A stretch of DNA of 6,201 nucleotides from Candidatus Thiodiazotropha taylori (GTDB lineage: Bacteria; Pseudomonadota; Gammaproteobacteria; Chromatiales; Chromatiaceae). Each line of letters begins with the position of its first letter. Position 1 is the stretch's first letter. Where the stretch lies: the NCBI GenBank assembly GCA_019100305.1, contig JAHRHW010000273.1, positions 1 through 6,201 of the forward strand, in the 5' to 3' direction. A model generated the notes under the pieces. It was not told the DNA's origin and made no database searches. It saw only the letters and a list, made by a program, of their open reading frames with translations. A program made the position numbers and the translations under genes. Shown here in pieces: positions 1 through 5,381 of this stretch.

Positions 1-141
1 CATCCCGCCCATGCCTCTCATGCCGGACATGCCACCCATACCGGACATGCCTGCGCTAGCGAGTGGGGCAACAGCAAGTGCTACGACCATCCCCATCGCT
101 TTGATCACTCCTTTCAGGTTTGGCATTCGAATAATTTTCAT
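1..141 (-). CDS. Secreted Gly-Met repeat protein, C-terminus outside window (sulfur-globule-like?)
   Basis: This is the first 47 codons of a minus-strand gene that runs off the left edge of the window. The start at 141 is supported by GAGG 8 nt upstream of the ATG. Residues 1-30 form a signal peptide: basic start (MKIIRMPNLKG), hydrophobic core (MGMVVALAVAPL) and an ASA cleavage site. The visible mature part is made only of Gly-Met units (GMSGMGGMSGMRGMGGM). Exported proteins with low-complexity Gly-rich repeats include the envelope proteins of periplasmic sulfur globules in purple and symbiotic sulfur bacteria, so that class is a candidate. Methionine-rich repeats also occur in copper-binding periplasmic proteins. 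The 94-residue gene lies 108 nt upstream on the same strand, so both may be read from the sigma-54 promoter at 591-606. The gene call is good; the functional suggestion is weak because the C-terminus is missing. Confidence 0.8.
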   Translation of the reverse strand, partial: MKIIRMPNLKGVIKAMGMVVALAVAPLASAGMSGMGGMSGMRGMGGM

Positions 142-185
142 AGTTTTCGCCTCAAGTTGTAGTAAATTTTTATAACCTTTAATAA

Positions 186-233
186 AGAACCGTTCACTGC
201 TTTGTAGTCGCCACATCAATCGAACTTGGTTCT
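186..233 (-). terminator. Imperfect hairpin between the two left-hand genes
   Basis: Read on the minus strand, AGAACC-AA-GTTC is followed by a 26-nt loop and then GAAC-GGTTCT, giving a 10-bp stem with a 2-nt bulge, followed by TTATT. It lies between the stop of the 94-residue gene and the start of the Gly-Met gene. It could be a weak terminator or a processing or stabilising hairpin that sets their relative expression. The loop is large and the T-tract is poor, so confidence is low. Confidence 0.3.
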
Positions 234-249
234 AAGTCTGATACCAACG

Positions 250-534
250 CTACTGATGCCATTGCCGAATATCATAGGGACCTCTCATGCCCGGTCGGGT
301 GAAAGGCGTGTACCAGTTACCTTGGTTGTCAAGGAAGTGGAGACTCCTGGGGTAGGGTTGTTCAACACCTGTCAAGGATGATTGGTACCAAGCCTTATCA
401 CGTGATACCTGTGTCATGACCGGTGCGTTGATTGGCCGTTTTGAAGGCTCTAAACCAGCTACGGGATAACCAGCCATGAGCTGTAGTGGAAGTAATGCAA
501 ACAGACCAGTGCAGGCAGTAGCTAACAGCCGCAT
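250..534 (-). CDS. Small exported protein of unknown function (94 aa)
   Basis: I do not recognise this family. The start at 534 is well supported: GAGGAGG lies about 8 nt upstream of the ATG. Residues 1-21 (MRLLATACTGLFALLPLQLMA) are a clear signal peptide with a likely cleavage after LMA. The mature protein has about 73 residues, is rich in Pro, Tyr, Trp and Arg, and has no cysteine, so it carries neither a lipobox nor a haem site. The second half (PYPRSLHFLDNQGNWYTPFTRPGMRG) looks like a compact aromatic-rich motif. It is the first gene downstream of the predicted sigma-54 promoter at 591-606, with a predicted leader of about 46 nt. It precedes the secreted Gly-Met repeat gene. A role in the cell envelope or periplasm alongside that protein is inferred from context only. 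Confidence 0.8.
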   Translation of the reverse strand: MRLLATACTGLFALLPLQLMAGYPVAGLEPSKRPINAPVMTQVSRDKAWYQSSLTGVEQPYPRSLHFLDNQGNWYTPFTRPGMRGPYDIRQWHQ

Positions 535-590
535 TCTAAAACCCTCCTCGATTCGTCGTTGTTATCAGTACGGGTTGGCATCAGTTACAA

Positions 591-606
591 GGCAAGGGCT
601 ATGCCA
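591..606 (-). promoter_or_regulatory. Sigma-54 promoter for the 94-aa gene
   Basis: The minus strand reads TGGCATAGCCCTTGCC. It matches the RpoN consensus TGGCAYR-N4-TTGCW at every position except the last weak one, with exactly 10 bp between the -24 GG (605-604) and the -12 GC (593-592). The predicted transcription start is near 580, leaving about 46 nt before the ATG at 534. It is the only TTGC-type -12 element in the 623-nt gap. The NtrC-family activator encoded at 3994-5361 is the obvious candidate to act here. Confidence 0.78.
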
Positions 607-621
607 GTGAATAGGTTTTAG

Positions 622-653
622 TTTTTTTTAATTGATTTATAAGGTTTTTTTTT
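622..653. other. Two T-runs (A-tracts), possible bent DNA
   Basis: Runs of eight T (622-629) and nine T (645-653) have centres about 23 bp apart, close to two helical turns. Each is followed by a TTGATT (632-637 and 652-657), which on the minus strand is the AATCAA core of an IHF site, but no TTR follows at the right spacing. The block lies between the palindrome at 697-709 and the sigma-54 promoter at 591-606. Intrinsic curvature or IHF binding there would help enhancer looping. This is an inference from position and composition. Confidence 0.4.
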
Positions 654-696
654 GATTTCAAAGCTCGATCCAAGACAATAGCTGAATCGGTTACTC

Positions 697-709
697 TGAC
701 GATTTGTCA
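697..709. promoter_or_regulatory. Palindromic operator 1 (candidate enhancer)
   Basis: TGACGATTTGTCA is one of four copies of TGACR-N3-TGTCA in the window. Its centre is about 123 bp upstream of the start predicted from the sigma-54 promoter at 591-606, a normal distance for an NtrC-family enhancer. The likely binder is the regulator encoded at 3994-5361, whose Fis-type helix-turn-helix would bind as a dimer to such an inverted repeat. Confidence 0.65.
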
Positions 710-852
710 TGTGATCCTGAGTGAGTTTAAACCTGTGGTGATCGGAACATCGTACAGGATTTGGATAGAGACAGAATTTAAGTATTGTTTTTCATTCGCT
801 TAGAAGATATTTATCAGTTTACATTTCAGCTTCGGATAAGATTTTAATTGAC

Positions 853-865
853 TGACATTTCGTCA
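853..865. promoter_or_regulatory. Palindromic operator 2 (distal enhancer candidate)
   Basis: TGACATTTCGTCA reads TGACGAAATGTCA on the minus strand and so fits TGACR-N3-TGTCA. It is centred 156 bp from operator 1 and about 279 bp upstream of the predicted start of the 94-residue gene. NtrC-type proteins oligomerise and can act from such distances, so it may cooperate with operator 1. Confidence 0.55.
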
Positions 866-1056
866 TACAGGGCGATTAACACGATGGGATTTTTAGCTGA
901 ATCCAAAGCGGAGAGCGGAAGGAGGATGTTCAACAACCACCGCTCATATCGCTTGGCAGACCCTAATAAATAGGATCAATTAAGCTATGGAATGGGGAGA
1001 TCCCGCGATACAGTGGTGAATCTGTTTTCTGATGACAGCTGCACCACCTCCATTTC

Positions 1057-1089
1057 GCTCTGCTGAGTACTATAGCGCCTCAGCAGGGC
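1057..1089. other. Strong 11-bp hairpin downstream of the 259-aa gene
   Basis: GCTCTGCTGAG (1057-1067) pairs with CTCAGCAGGGC (1079-1089) through 11 bp including one G-T wobble, with an 11-nt loop. It lies 69 nt past the stop of the minus-strand 259-residue gene. Neither strand has a T-tract after it, so it is not a classical intrinsic terminator. It could stabilise or process the 3' end of that transcript, or belong to an unannotated small RNA. Confidence 0.4.
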
Positions 1090-1157
1090 AGAACGGTTTC
1101 GCACGGAACAGGCCCTATCGTGAGAGGGATTGTGTTTAGTTTTTTTTATCTCGATCG

Positions 1158-1937
1158 CTACTCAATTACAATGACCGAGCCATCGGAAGCACGAATTGCC
1201 AGCTGGTGTTTCAATGGGTAGGGTGCAGATTCTCCGACGATACTGACCAGATAGATGCGATTTATCTTACGGATACGGCCCACCTGAAGCCCGGCCACTC
1301 CCTCTGTGTTGAGCCACTGTTTTGCTATATCCTGCGCTTCTGACCACTGATCAACCGGCAGCGATCCGTTGGTAAGTTGGAATTGATCAATGCGGCACTC
1401 TGTTGGTTGAATCTCTCCCGCTGCTTCGATCTGCTGTTTTACCGCGGAGAGTTCCACAGGGTGAAAAAGTAGTGCTCCCCGCTGGTCCCGCTCGATATGC
1501 CAGTATTTAAAACCTGACATGTCACTTGGTAGATCGTCTGTCGTAGCCTGCAAAGGAGCTGCGGGATTCTGTTGAGTTGGACTCAGGTTTCCCCCCGAGG
1601 TGGGAGGGGGTGTTGCAGGTATCAAGATCAATGTGTTATCTGCATCCCATTCAACCTGCCACCCATGGCTCTGCAGTGCTTCTCCGAATTTGCGTATCTC
1701 GCCTGTTTCGCTGTTTCCTGACGGAATGTCAGTGGTCGACTGTTTTTTAGGTTGACGATAGATCACACTACCATCCTCAGCGGTGTACTGTTCCCATCCC
1801 TGCTGCTGGAGAGATTCGCGTAGTGATTCCCCGAGGCTATTGGCTGGCTCCGCTAAGCCCATAATTGGTAACCATAAAAAGACCCACAGTAGCAGGGTTG
1901 TGATGTGGAAACCGTACATTGTATTTATTTTTCTCAT
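1158..1937 (-). CDS. Exported protein with repeated LQxxGW motif and PepSY-like C-terminus (259 aa)
   Basis: I cannot name this protein. The start at 1937 has GGAGG about 10 nt upstream. Residues 1-29 form a signal peptide (hydrophobic TTLLLWVFLWLPIMG, cleavage near GLA/EP), so the product is probably periplasmic or secreted. Two N-terminal units share the pattern LQ-x3-GW-x5-D-x3-I-x3-P (about 38-63 and 83-107). A weaker third (143-160) keeps W, D, L and P. The units are joined by Pro/Ser/Thr/Gln-rich linkers, notably 108-135. The C-terminal part (about 196-259) reads like one PepSY-type alpha/beta unit: a helix (EAQDIAKQWL), then strands around GRIRKINRIYLVSIVGE and LAIRASDGSVIVIE. A single cysteine is at 181. 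The gene is divergent from the kinase/regulator operon and has its own sigma-54 promoter (1987-2002) and a palindrome upstream, so it is probably a target of that pair and could also be an accessory in its signalling. The latter is speculation. Confidence 0.85.
   Translation of the reverse strand: MRKINTMYGFHITTLLLWVFLWLPIMGLAEPANSLGESLRESLQQQGWEQYTAEDGSVIYRQPKKQSTTDIPSGNSETGEIRKFGEALQSHGWQVEWDADNTLILIPATPPPTSGGNLSPTQQNPAAPLQATTDDLPSDMSGFKYWHIERDQRGALLFHPVELSAVKQQIEAAGEIQPTECRIDQFQLTNGSLPVDQWSEAQDIAKQWLNTEGVAGLQVGRIRKINRIYLVSIVGESAPYPLKHQLAIRASDGSVIVIE
1719..1731. promoter_or_regulatory. Palindromic operator 4, inside the 259-aa gene
   Basis: TGACGGAATGTCA fits TGACR-N3-TGTCA exactly. It lies within coding sequence (codons for D-I-P-S), about 251 bp downstream of the start predicted from the sigma-54 promoter at 1987-2002. 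It could be an accessory enhancer, since NtrC-class enhancers can work from downstream, or a chance match constrained by coding. Confidence 0.4.
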
Positions 1938-1986
1938 TCTCGCTGCTCCTCCAGATAGGGTATGGCGTTTAGATTTTCAATTTATG

Positions 1987-2002
1987 AGCAAAACACAAGC
2001 CA
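1987..2002 (-). promoter_or_regulatory. Sigma-54 promoter for the 259-aa gene
   Basis: The minus strand reads TGGCTTGTGTTTTGCT. It matches TGGCAYR-N4-TTGCW with one mismatch (T for A at the fifth base) and has exactly 10 bp between the -24 GG (2001-2000) and the -12 GC (1989-1988). The predicted start is near 1976, giving a leader of about 39 nt before the ATG at 1937. The palindrome at 2060-2072 is centred about 90 bp upstream of that start, a typical enhancer position. Confidence 0.75.
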
Positions 2003-2059
2003 AAGCGCTGAATGAGAGGCTAAAAGGAGAAAAGAACCGTTGGATTCTCCCCGGAAACA

Positions 2060-2072
2060 TGACAATTTGTCA
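2060..2072. promoter_or_regulatory. Palindromic operator 3 in the divergent control region
   Basis: TGACAATTTGTCA is a perfect TGACA/TGTCA inverted repeat around ATT. It sits about 90 bp upstream of the predicted sigma-54 start of the 259-residue gene. It also overlaps the -35 element of the sigma-70-like promoter that faces the kinase operon. One site could therefore serve as an activator enhancer leftward and as a repressor operator rightward. Confidence 0.7.
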
Positions 2073-2095
2073 GAAAAACAGGTTATTATTACTAT
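2067..2095 (+). promoter_or_regulatory. Sigma-70-like promoter for the kinase/regulator operon
   Basis: TTGTCA (2067-2072, five of six matches to TTGACA) is followed after exactly 17 bp by TACTAT (2090-2095, four of six matches to TATAAT). The predicted start is near 2102, about 39 nt before the kinase ATG. The -35 hexamer is the right half of operator 3. No sigma-54 element was found facing this direction, so the operon is probably expressed constitutively and adjusted by its own regulator. Confidence 0.5.
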
Positions 2096-2140
2096 TACAA
2101 TCAAAACACCGGATCCCGAGCAACCGAGTTGTTACAAGTG

Positions 2141-3997
2141 ATGAACTGGATAAACAACAGCCTGAATAGAAAATTCATCCTCGGTACCACATCCGGTCTT
2201 GTTTTAAGCACCCTGGTATTTCTTTTACTCTATATACCGATCTATCAATCGGAACTGGAAGGGGCGAGAGCGGATACCGCCAATCAGGTCAACAAGTTGC
2301 TGCAGGTCTCCCTGGAGAACGCCATGCTCAAGCGCGACCTGCCTGGGTTGAGTGATATGGTGCAAAAGCTCGGAGAGCAAAAGGATATCGTCAGGGTTTT
2401 TATCACAAATCCGGCAGGTGAAATCCGTTTCAGCAGTCGTGAAGGGGATTTCGGTAAAAAGCTGGAAACTCCCTATCAGGAGAGTCTTCAAACAACCCGG
2501 TTCATACAGAATGAGTCACAACAGGAGTTGCTGCGCAGCATCAATCCTGTGCACAACAAGCCAGCCTGTAAAGAGTGTCATGGTCCGGCAGAACAGAATC
2601 CGATCAACGGTATACTGTATGTCGACTACGATGCTAGCTCACTCAGACACAAGGTAAGTACCACCACGCTGATGCTGATGAGTGCAGGATCCCTGATCGT
2701 GATTCTCAATCTGGCAGGTGGTTGGTGGTTCATACACAGCCATATTCTCAGACCAGTCAAACAGCTCAAAAATGCGAGTCAAGCGTTGACGGGTGGAAAT
2801 CTACAAACCCGGGTCAAAATGCAGGGGGCAGATGAACTCAGCCGACTCGGTTCAACCTTCGATCTGATGGCGGAGCGGTTGCAGGAGAAACTGCTTGAAC
2901 TGGAGGAGCAGCGGGGATTCCTGCAGGCGCTGGTTGATGCCATCCCGGACGGAATAAGGATTATTGATGAAGACTTCAAAGTGGTGCTCGTCAATAAAGC
3001 CTATTGTGAACAGCACCGACTGGAGGACAGGCTGGAGGTCGGCGCAACCTGCTACGGCGTAACCCACAATGCCAACAAACCCTGTCCACCGACCTTGATC
3101 AACTGCCCGATTCATGAAGTGTCGAGATGTAAACAACCGATCAAGATAGTGCATCAACACCATCGTTCGGATCTTACTACCTTTGAGGTGGAGATTATTG
3201 CGGCGCCGATGACGATTCAGCAAGGCGGGAAGGAGAAGACTCTGATTGTTGAATCAATTCGGGATCTTGAAGAAGCGGTTAAATATTCCCAGGAACAGAA
3301 ACTCTCTGAATTGGGGCGTTTGGCTACCGGGGTAGCTCATGAGATTCATAATCCTCTGGCTTCGCTGAAATTGGCGATGGATGCTACCAAGAACGAAATT
3401 GTTGTCGGCAATAATTTCACTGATGGGATCAAGCAAAACTTTGAACTGATTGACGATCAGATCAACAGCTGTATTGAGATTACCGGTAAATTATTGAAGC
3501 TCGGTGCTTTGCCCCAGGAATACGTGGAACTGGTTGATGTTGCCGCCGCTATAAATGATACACTTGCACTGATCAGATGGCAGGCTGATGAGGCGAATAT
3601 CTCAATTGAAGAGAATTATGAAAATGAGGTCCTCCGGGTCCTGGCCTCTGACAGTGAAATCAGGATGGTTGCCCTCAATCTTTCGCAGAATGCTTTTCAT
3701 GCCATGCCTGGTGGTGGCATTTTAACGGTAACCTGCTCGGTCGTTGAGGATAAGGTCCAGATGGTTTTCTCTGATACCGGTGCTGGGATCCGGCCCAAAG
3801 ATCTACCCTATATTTTTGATCCATTTTTCTCACGTCGTGCCGACGATGTCAAAGGTACGGGTTTAGGTCTTTCTATCAGCTTGGCGATAATAGAAAAATA
3901 TGGTGGAACCATAAATGTGAACAGTGAAGTTTCTGTCGGCAGTGTATTTACTGTCATACTGCCGAATGCAGAGCATGAACTGGAGGGGGATAGATGA
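2141..3997 (+). CDS. Membrane histidine kinase with periplasmic c-type haem motif, HAMP and Cys-rich PAS
   Basis: Numbering is from the ATG at 2141 (618 aa); a TTG at 2129 in the same frame would add four residues, and neither has a strong ribosome site. TM1 spans about 12-35 and TM2 about 176-200, enclosing a periplasmic domain of about 140 residues. That domain ends in NKPACKECHG, with a CXXCH haem-attachment motif at C143/C146/H147, followed by INGILYVDYD. This layout resembles haem-bearing periplasmic sensor domains common in deltaproteobacterial kinases. A HAMP linker follows (about 201-252), then a PAS domain (about 262-372) with C304, H309, C315 and C322 that could hold metal or respond to redox. 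The kinase core has the H-box HEIHNPL with phospho-acceptor H400, N-box asparagines N513 and N517, DTGAGI, FDPFF and GTGLGL. It is an NtrB/ZraS-type sensor that should phosphorylate the regulator encoded next, with which it overlaps by 4 nt. The ligand is unknown: redox state or a diatomic gas at the haem is plausible. Confidence 0.93.
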   Translation: MNWINNSLNRKFILGTTSGLVLSTLVFLLLYIPIYQSELEGARADTANQVNKLLQVSLENAMLKRDLPGLSDMVQKLGEQKDIVRVFITNPAGEIRFSSREGDFGKKLETPYQESLQTTRFIQNESQQELLRSINPVHNKPACKECHGPAEQNPINGILYVDYDASSLRHKVSTTTLMLMSAGSLIVILNLAGGWWFIHSHILRPVKQLKNASQALTGGNLQTRVKMQGADELSRLGSTFDLMAERLQEKLLELEEQRGFLQALVDAIPDGIRIIDEDFKVVLVNKAYCEQHRLEDRLEVGATCYGVTHNANKPCPPTLINCPIHEVSRCKQPIKIVHQHHRSDLTTFEVEIIAAPMTIQQGGKEKTLIVESIRDLEEAVKYSQEQKLSELGRLATGVAHEIHNPLASLKLAMDATKNEIVVGNNFTDGIKQNFELIDDQINSCIEITGKLLKLGALPQEYVELVDVAAAINDTLALIRWQADEANISIEENYENEVLRVLASDSEIRMVALNLSQNAFHAMPGGGILTVTCSVVEDKVQMVFSDTGAGIRPKDLPYIFDPFFSRRADDVKGTGLGLSISLAIIEKYGGTINVNSEVSVGSVFTVILPNAEHELEGDR

Positions 3998-5361
3998 AAT
4001 CCAAACTCGTTGTAGTAGAGGATGACGATACACTCAGAACCTTAATGATTCAGCATCTGTCGAAACTGGACTATGAGGTTGAAGGGCTGAGTCGTTGGCA
4101 CAGTGTAATGGACTATCTGGAAAAGTATGAACCCGCATTGATATTAACTGATGCTCGTCTGCCTGATGCCAATAGCCTTGAGTACATTGAAAAGATTTCT
4201 GTCAACTATCCTGTCATTGTTTTGACCGCATTTGGTACAGTGCGTGACGCTGTGAGCGCGATAAAAGCCGGAGCAGTGGATTATATATTAAAACCAGTCA
4301 GTCTCGATACATTGACAATAACCGTTGAGCGGGCACTCGATAATGCCGCCTTGCGCAGAGACCATATGTTTTGCAAAAGGCAGTTGGAGCAGAGTATCCA
4401 GCGTAACTCCTCCCTGGTGGGGAACAGTATTGCAATGGCTGAACTGAAACAGATGATCGGTGCTGTAGCGCCAAATGATATTACTGTATTGGTACAGGGT
4501 GAGAGTGGTTCGGGTAAGGAACTGGTGGCACGGGCAATCCATGCACACAGCCACAGAAAGAAGCACAACTATGTTGCTGTTGACTGCTGTACACTTCAGG
4601 AAAACCTGTTTGAATCTGAATTGTTTGGGCATGAAAAAGGCGCATTTACCGGTGCTGACAAGCAGAAGAAAGGCTTGATCGAAGGGGCAGAGGGCGGCAC
4701 CTTGTTTCTCGATGAAATTGGTGAGATCAACAGTAGTGGTCAGGCGAAACTTCTGCGTGTGCTCGAAACTGGACAATTCAGGAGGCTGGGGAGCACCAAG
4801 GATCTGACAGCGAATGTCAGAATTGTCGCCGCTACGAATCGGGATTTGGAGACCATGTCGGTAGAAGGGAAGTTTCGATCGGATCTGTTTTTCAGACTCA
4901 ATGCATTCAATATTGTTATACCACCATTGCGGGACAGGCGTGACGATATACCTGAGCTGGCGGCGCACTTTGTAAAAAGCCACACTTTCTCGACACGTGT
5001 TAACAAGAACCTCTCATCATCCGCAGTTCGTTCGCTGGTCTCCTATGACTGGCCAGGAAACATCAGAGAACTGAAGAATGTGATAGAAAGGGCAATCATT
5101 CTCTCCGGAGACCGGCAGGTCATCAAGCCTGAGCATTTTTCGTTTAGCCGTGTGCTTGGCAAGAGTGAAGGAGTTGTCACCCTGAGTTTTGATCACGATC
5201 CATCCATGGAGGAGTTGGAGGCGCACTACTTATCCTATCAGTTAAAGAAATACTCCGGACGTCGGGGCAAGGTGGCCGAAGTTATGGGTATCAGTGAGCG
5301 AAGTATATATCGTATGATCAAGCGCTACGAGCTGGATGAGAATAGTTACAAAGCAAGTTGA
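3994..5361 (+). CDS. NtrC-family sigma-54-dependent response regulator
   Basis: This 455-residue protein has the full three-domain NtrC architecture. The receiver domain (about 1-118) has acidic residues D10-D12, phospho-acceptor D53 (LILTDARLPD), T78 and K100. The AAA+ domain (about 140-375) has Walker A GESGSGKE (169-176), the sigma-54 contact loop GAFTGA (216-221), Walker B TLFLDE (236-241) and the arginine region FRSDLFFRLN (294-303). The C-terminus has a Fis-type helix-turn-helix (about 422-447, GRRGKVAEVMGISERSIYRMIKR in outline). All residues needed for phosphorylation, ATP hydrolysis and sigma-54 contact are present, so it should be a working activator. Its ATG overlaps the kinase stop as ATGA, with GGAGGGGG just upstream, indicating translational coupling. 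Predicted targets are the sigma-54 promoters at 591-606 and 1987-2002 through the TGACR-N3-TGTCA palindromes. No specific member name can be assigned. Confidence 0.95.
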   Translation: MKSKLVVVEDDDTLRTLMIQHLSKLDYEVEGLSRWHSVMDYLEKYEPALILTDARLPDANSLEYIEKISVNYPVIVLTAFGTVRDAVSAIKAGAVDYILKPVSLDTLTITVERALDNAALRRDHMFCKRQLEQSIQRNSSLVGNSIAMAELKQMIGAVAPNDITVLVQGESGSGKELVARAIHAHSHRKKHNYVAVDCCTLQENLFESELFGHEKGAFTGADKQKKGLIEGAEGGTLFLDEIGEINSSGQAKLLRVLETGQFRRLGSTKDLTANVRIVAATNRDLETMSVEGKFRSDLFFRLNAFNIVIPPLRDRRDDIPELAAHFVKSHTFSTRVNKNLSSSAVRSLVSYDWPGNIRELKNVIERAIILSGDRQVIKPEHFSFSRVLGKSEGVVTLSFDHDPSMEELEAHYLSYQLKKYSGRRGKVAEVMGISERSIYRMIKRYELDENSYKAS

Positions 5362-5381
5362 TCGAAACGGCTACTGCTTTG
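5349..5381. terminator. Hairpin spanning both stop codons of convergent genes
   Basis: CAAAGCA (5349-5355) pairs perfectly with TGCTTTG (5375-5381). Two further pairs (GT 5357-5358 with AC 5373-5374) follow a one-base bulge, leaving a 14-nt loop. The inverted repeat covers the stop of the regulator gene and that of the cytochrome gene, which are only 9 nt apart. It may act as a bidirectional transcript end, but neither strand has a T-tract after it, so this is tentative. Confidence 0.35.

Larger units (their letters stand above)
535..1157. other. Gene-free 623-nt regulatory region
   Basis: No convincing coding sequence was seen on either strand. From right to left along the minus strand, the region holds a hairpin (1057-1089), two copies of the 13-bp palindrome (853-865 and 697-709), two T-runs between enhancer and promoter (622-653), and a sigma-54 promoter (591-606). 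This arrangement fits a long enhancer-type control region for the minus-strand genes at 1-534. The stretch 866-1056 shows nothing I can name apart from a weak 6-bp inverted repeat, GAGCGG/CCGCTC (913-918 with 940-945). The T-rich 14-mer TTTAGTTTTTTTTA occurs twice (617-630 and 1135-1148). Confidence 0.6.

Noticed and set aside
926..973. A 15-codon plus-strand frame after AAGGAGG (MFNNHRSYRLADPNK)
   Set aside because: The Shine-Dalgarno-like sequence directly abuts the ATG with no spacing, which is unfavourable, and no promoter was seen for it.
617..1148. Repeated 14-mer TTTAGTTTTTTTTA (617-630 and 1135-1148) as possible insertion-element ends
   Set aside because: It is low-complexity T-rich sequence in direct orientation, with no transposase or inverted ends between the copies.
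1515..1524. TGACATGTCA inside the 259-aa gene
   Set aside because: The same half-sites occur but with a 2-bp spacer instead of 5, which would place the halves on different helix faces.
1783..2169. Plus-strand open frame of 128 codons overlapping the 259-aa gene and the kinase start
   Set aside because: It is antisense to a well-supported signal-peptide gene, covers the promoters and operators, and its translation has no recognisable features or ribosome site.
4805..4819. TGACAGCGAATGTCA inside the regulator gene
   Set aside because: The spacer is 7 bp instead of 5, and it lies deep in conserved coding sequence.
4288..4983. Minus-strand open frame of 231 codons inside the regulator gene
   Set aside because: It is antisense to highly conserved AAA+ sequence; the translation has no domain pattern. 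It is a shadow of the real gene.
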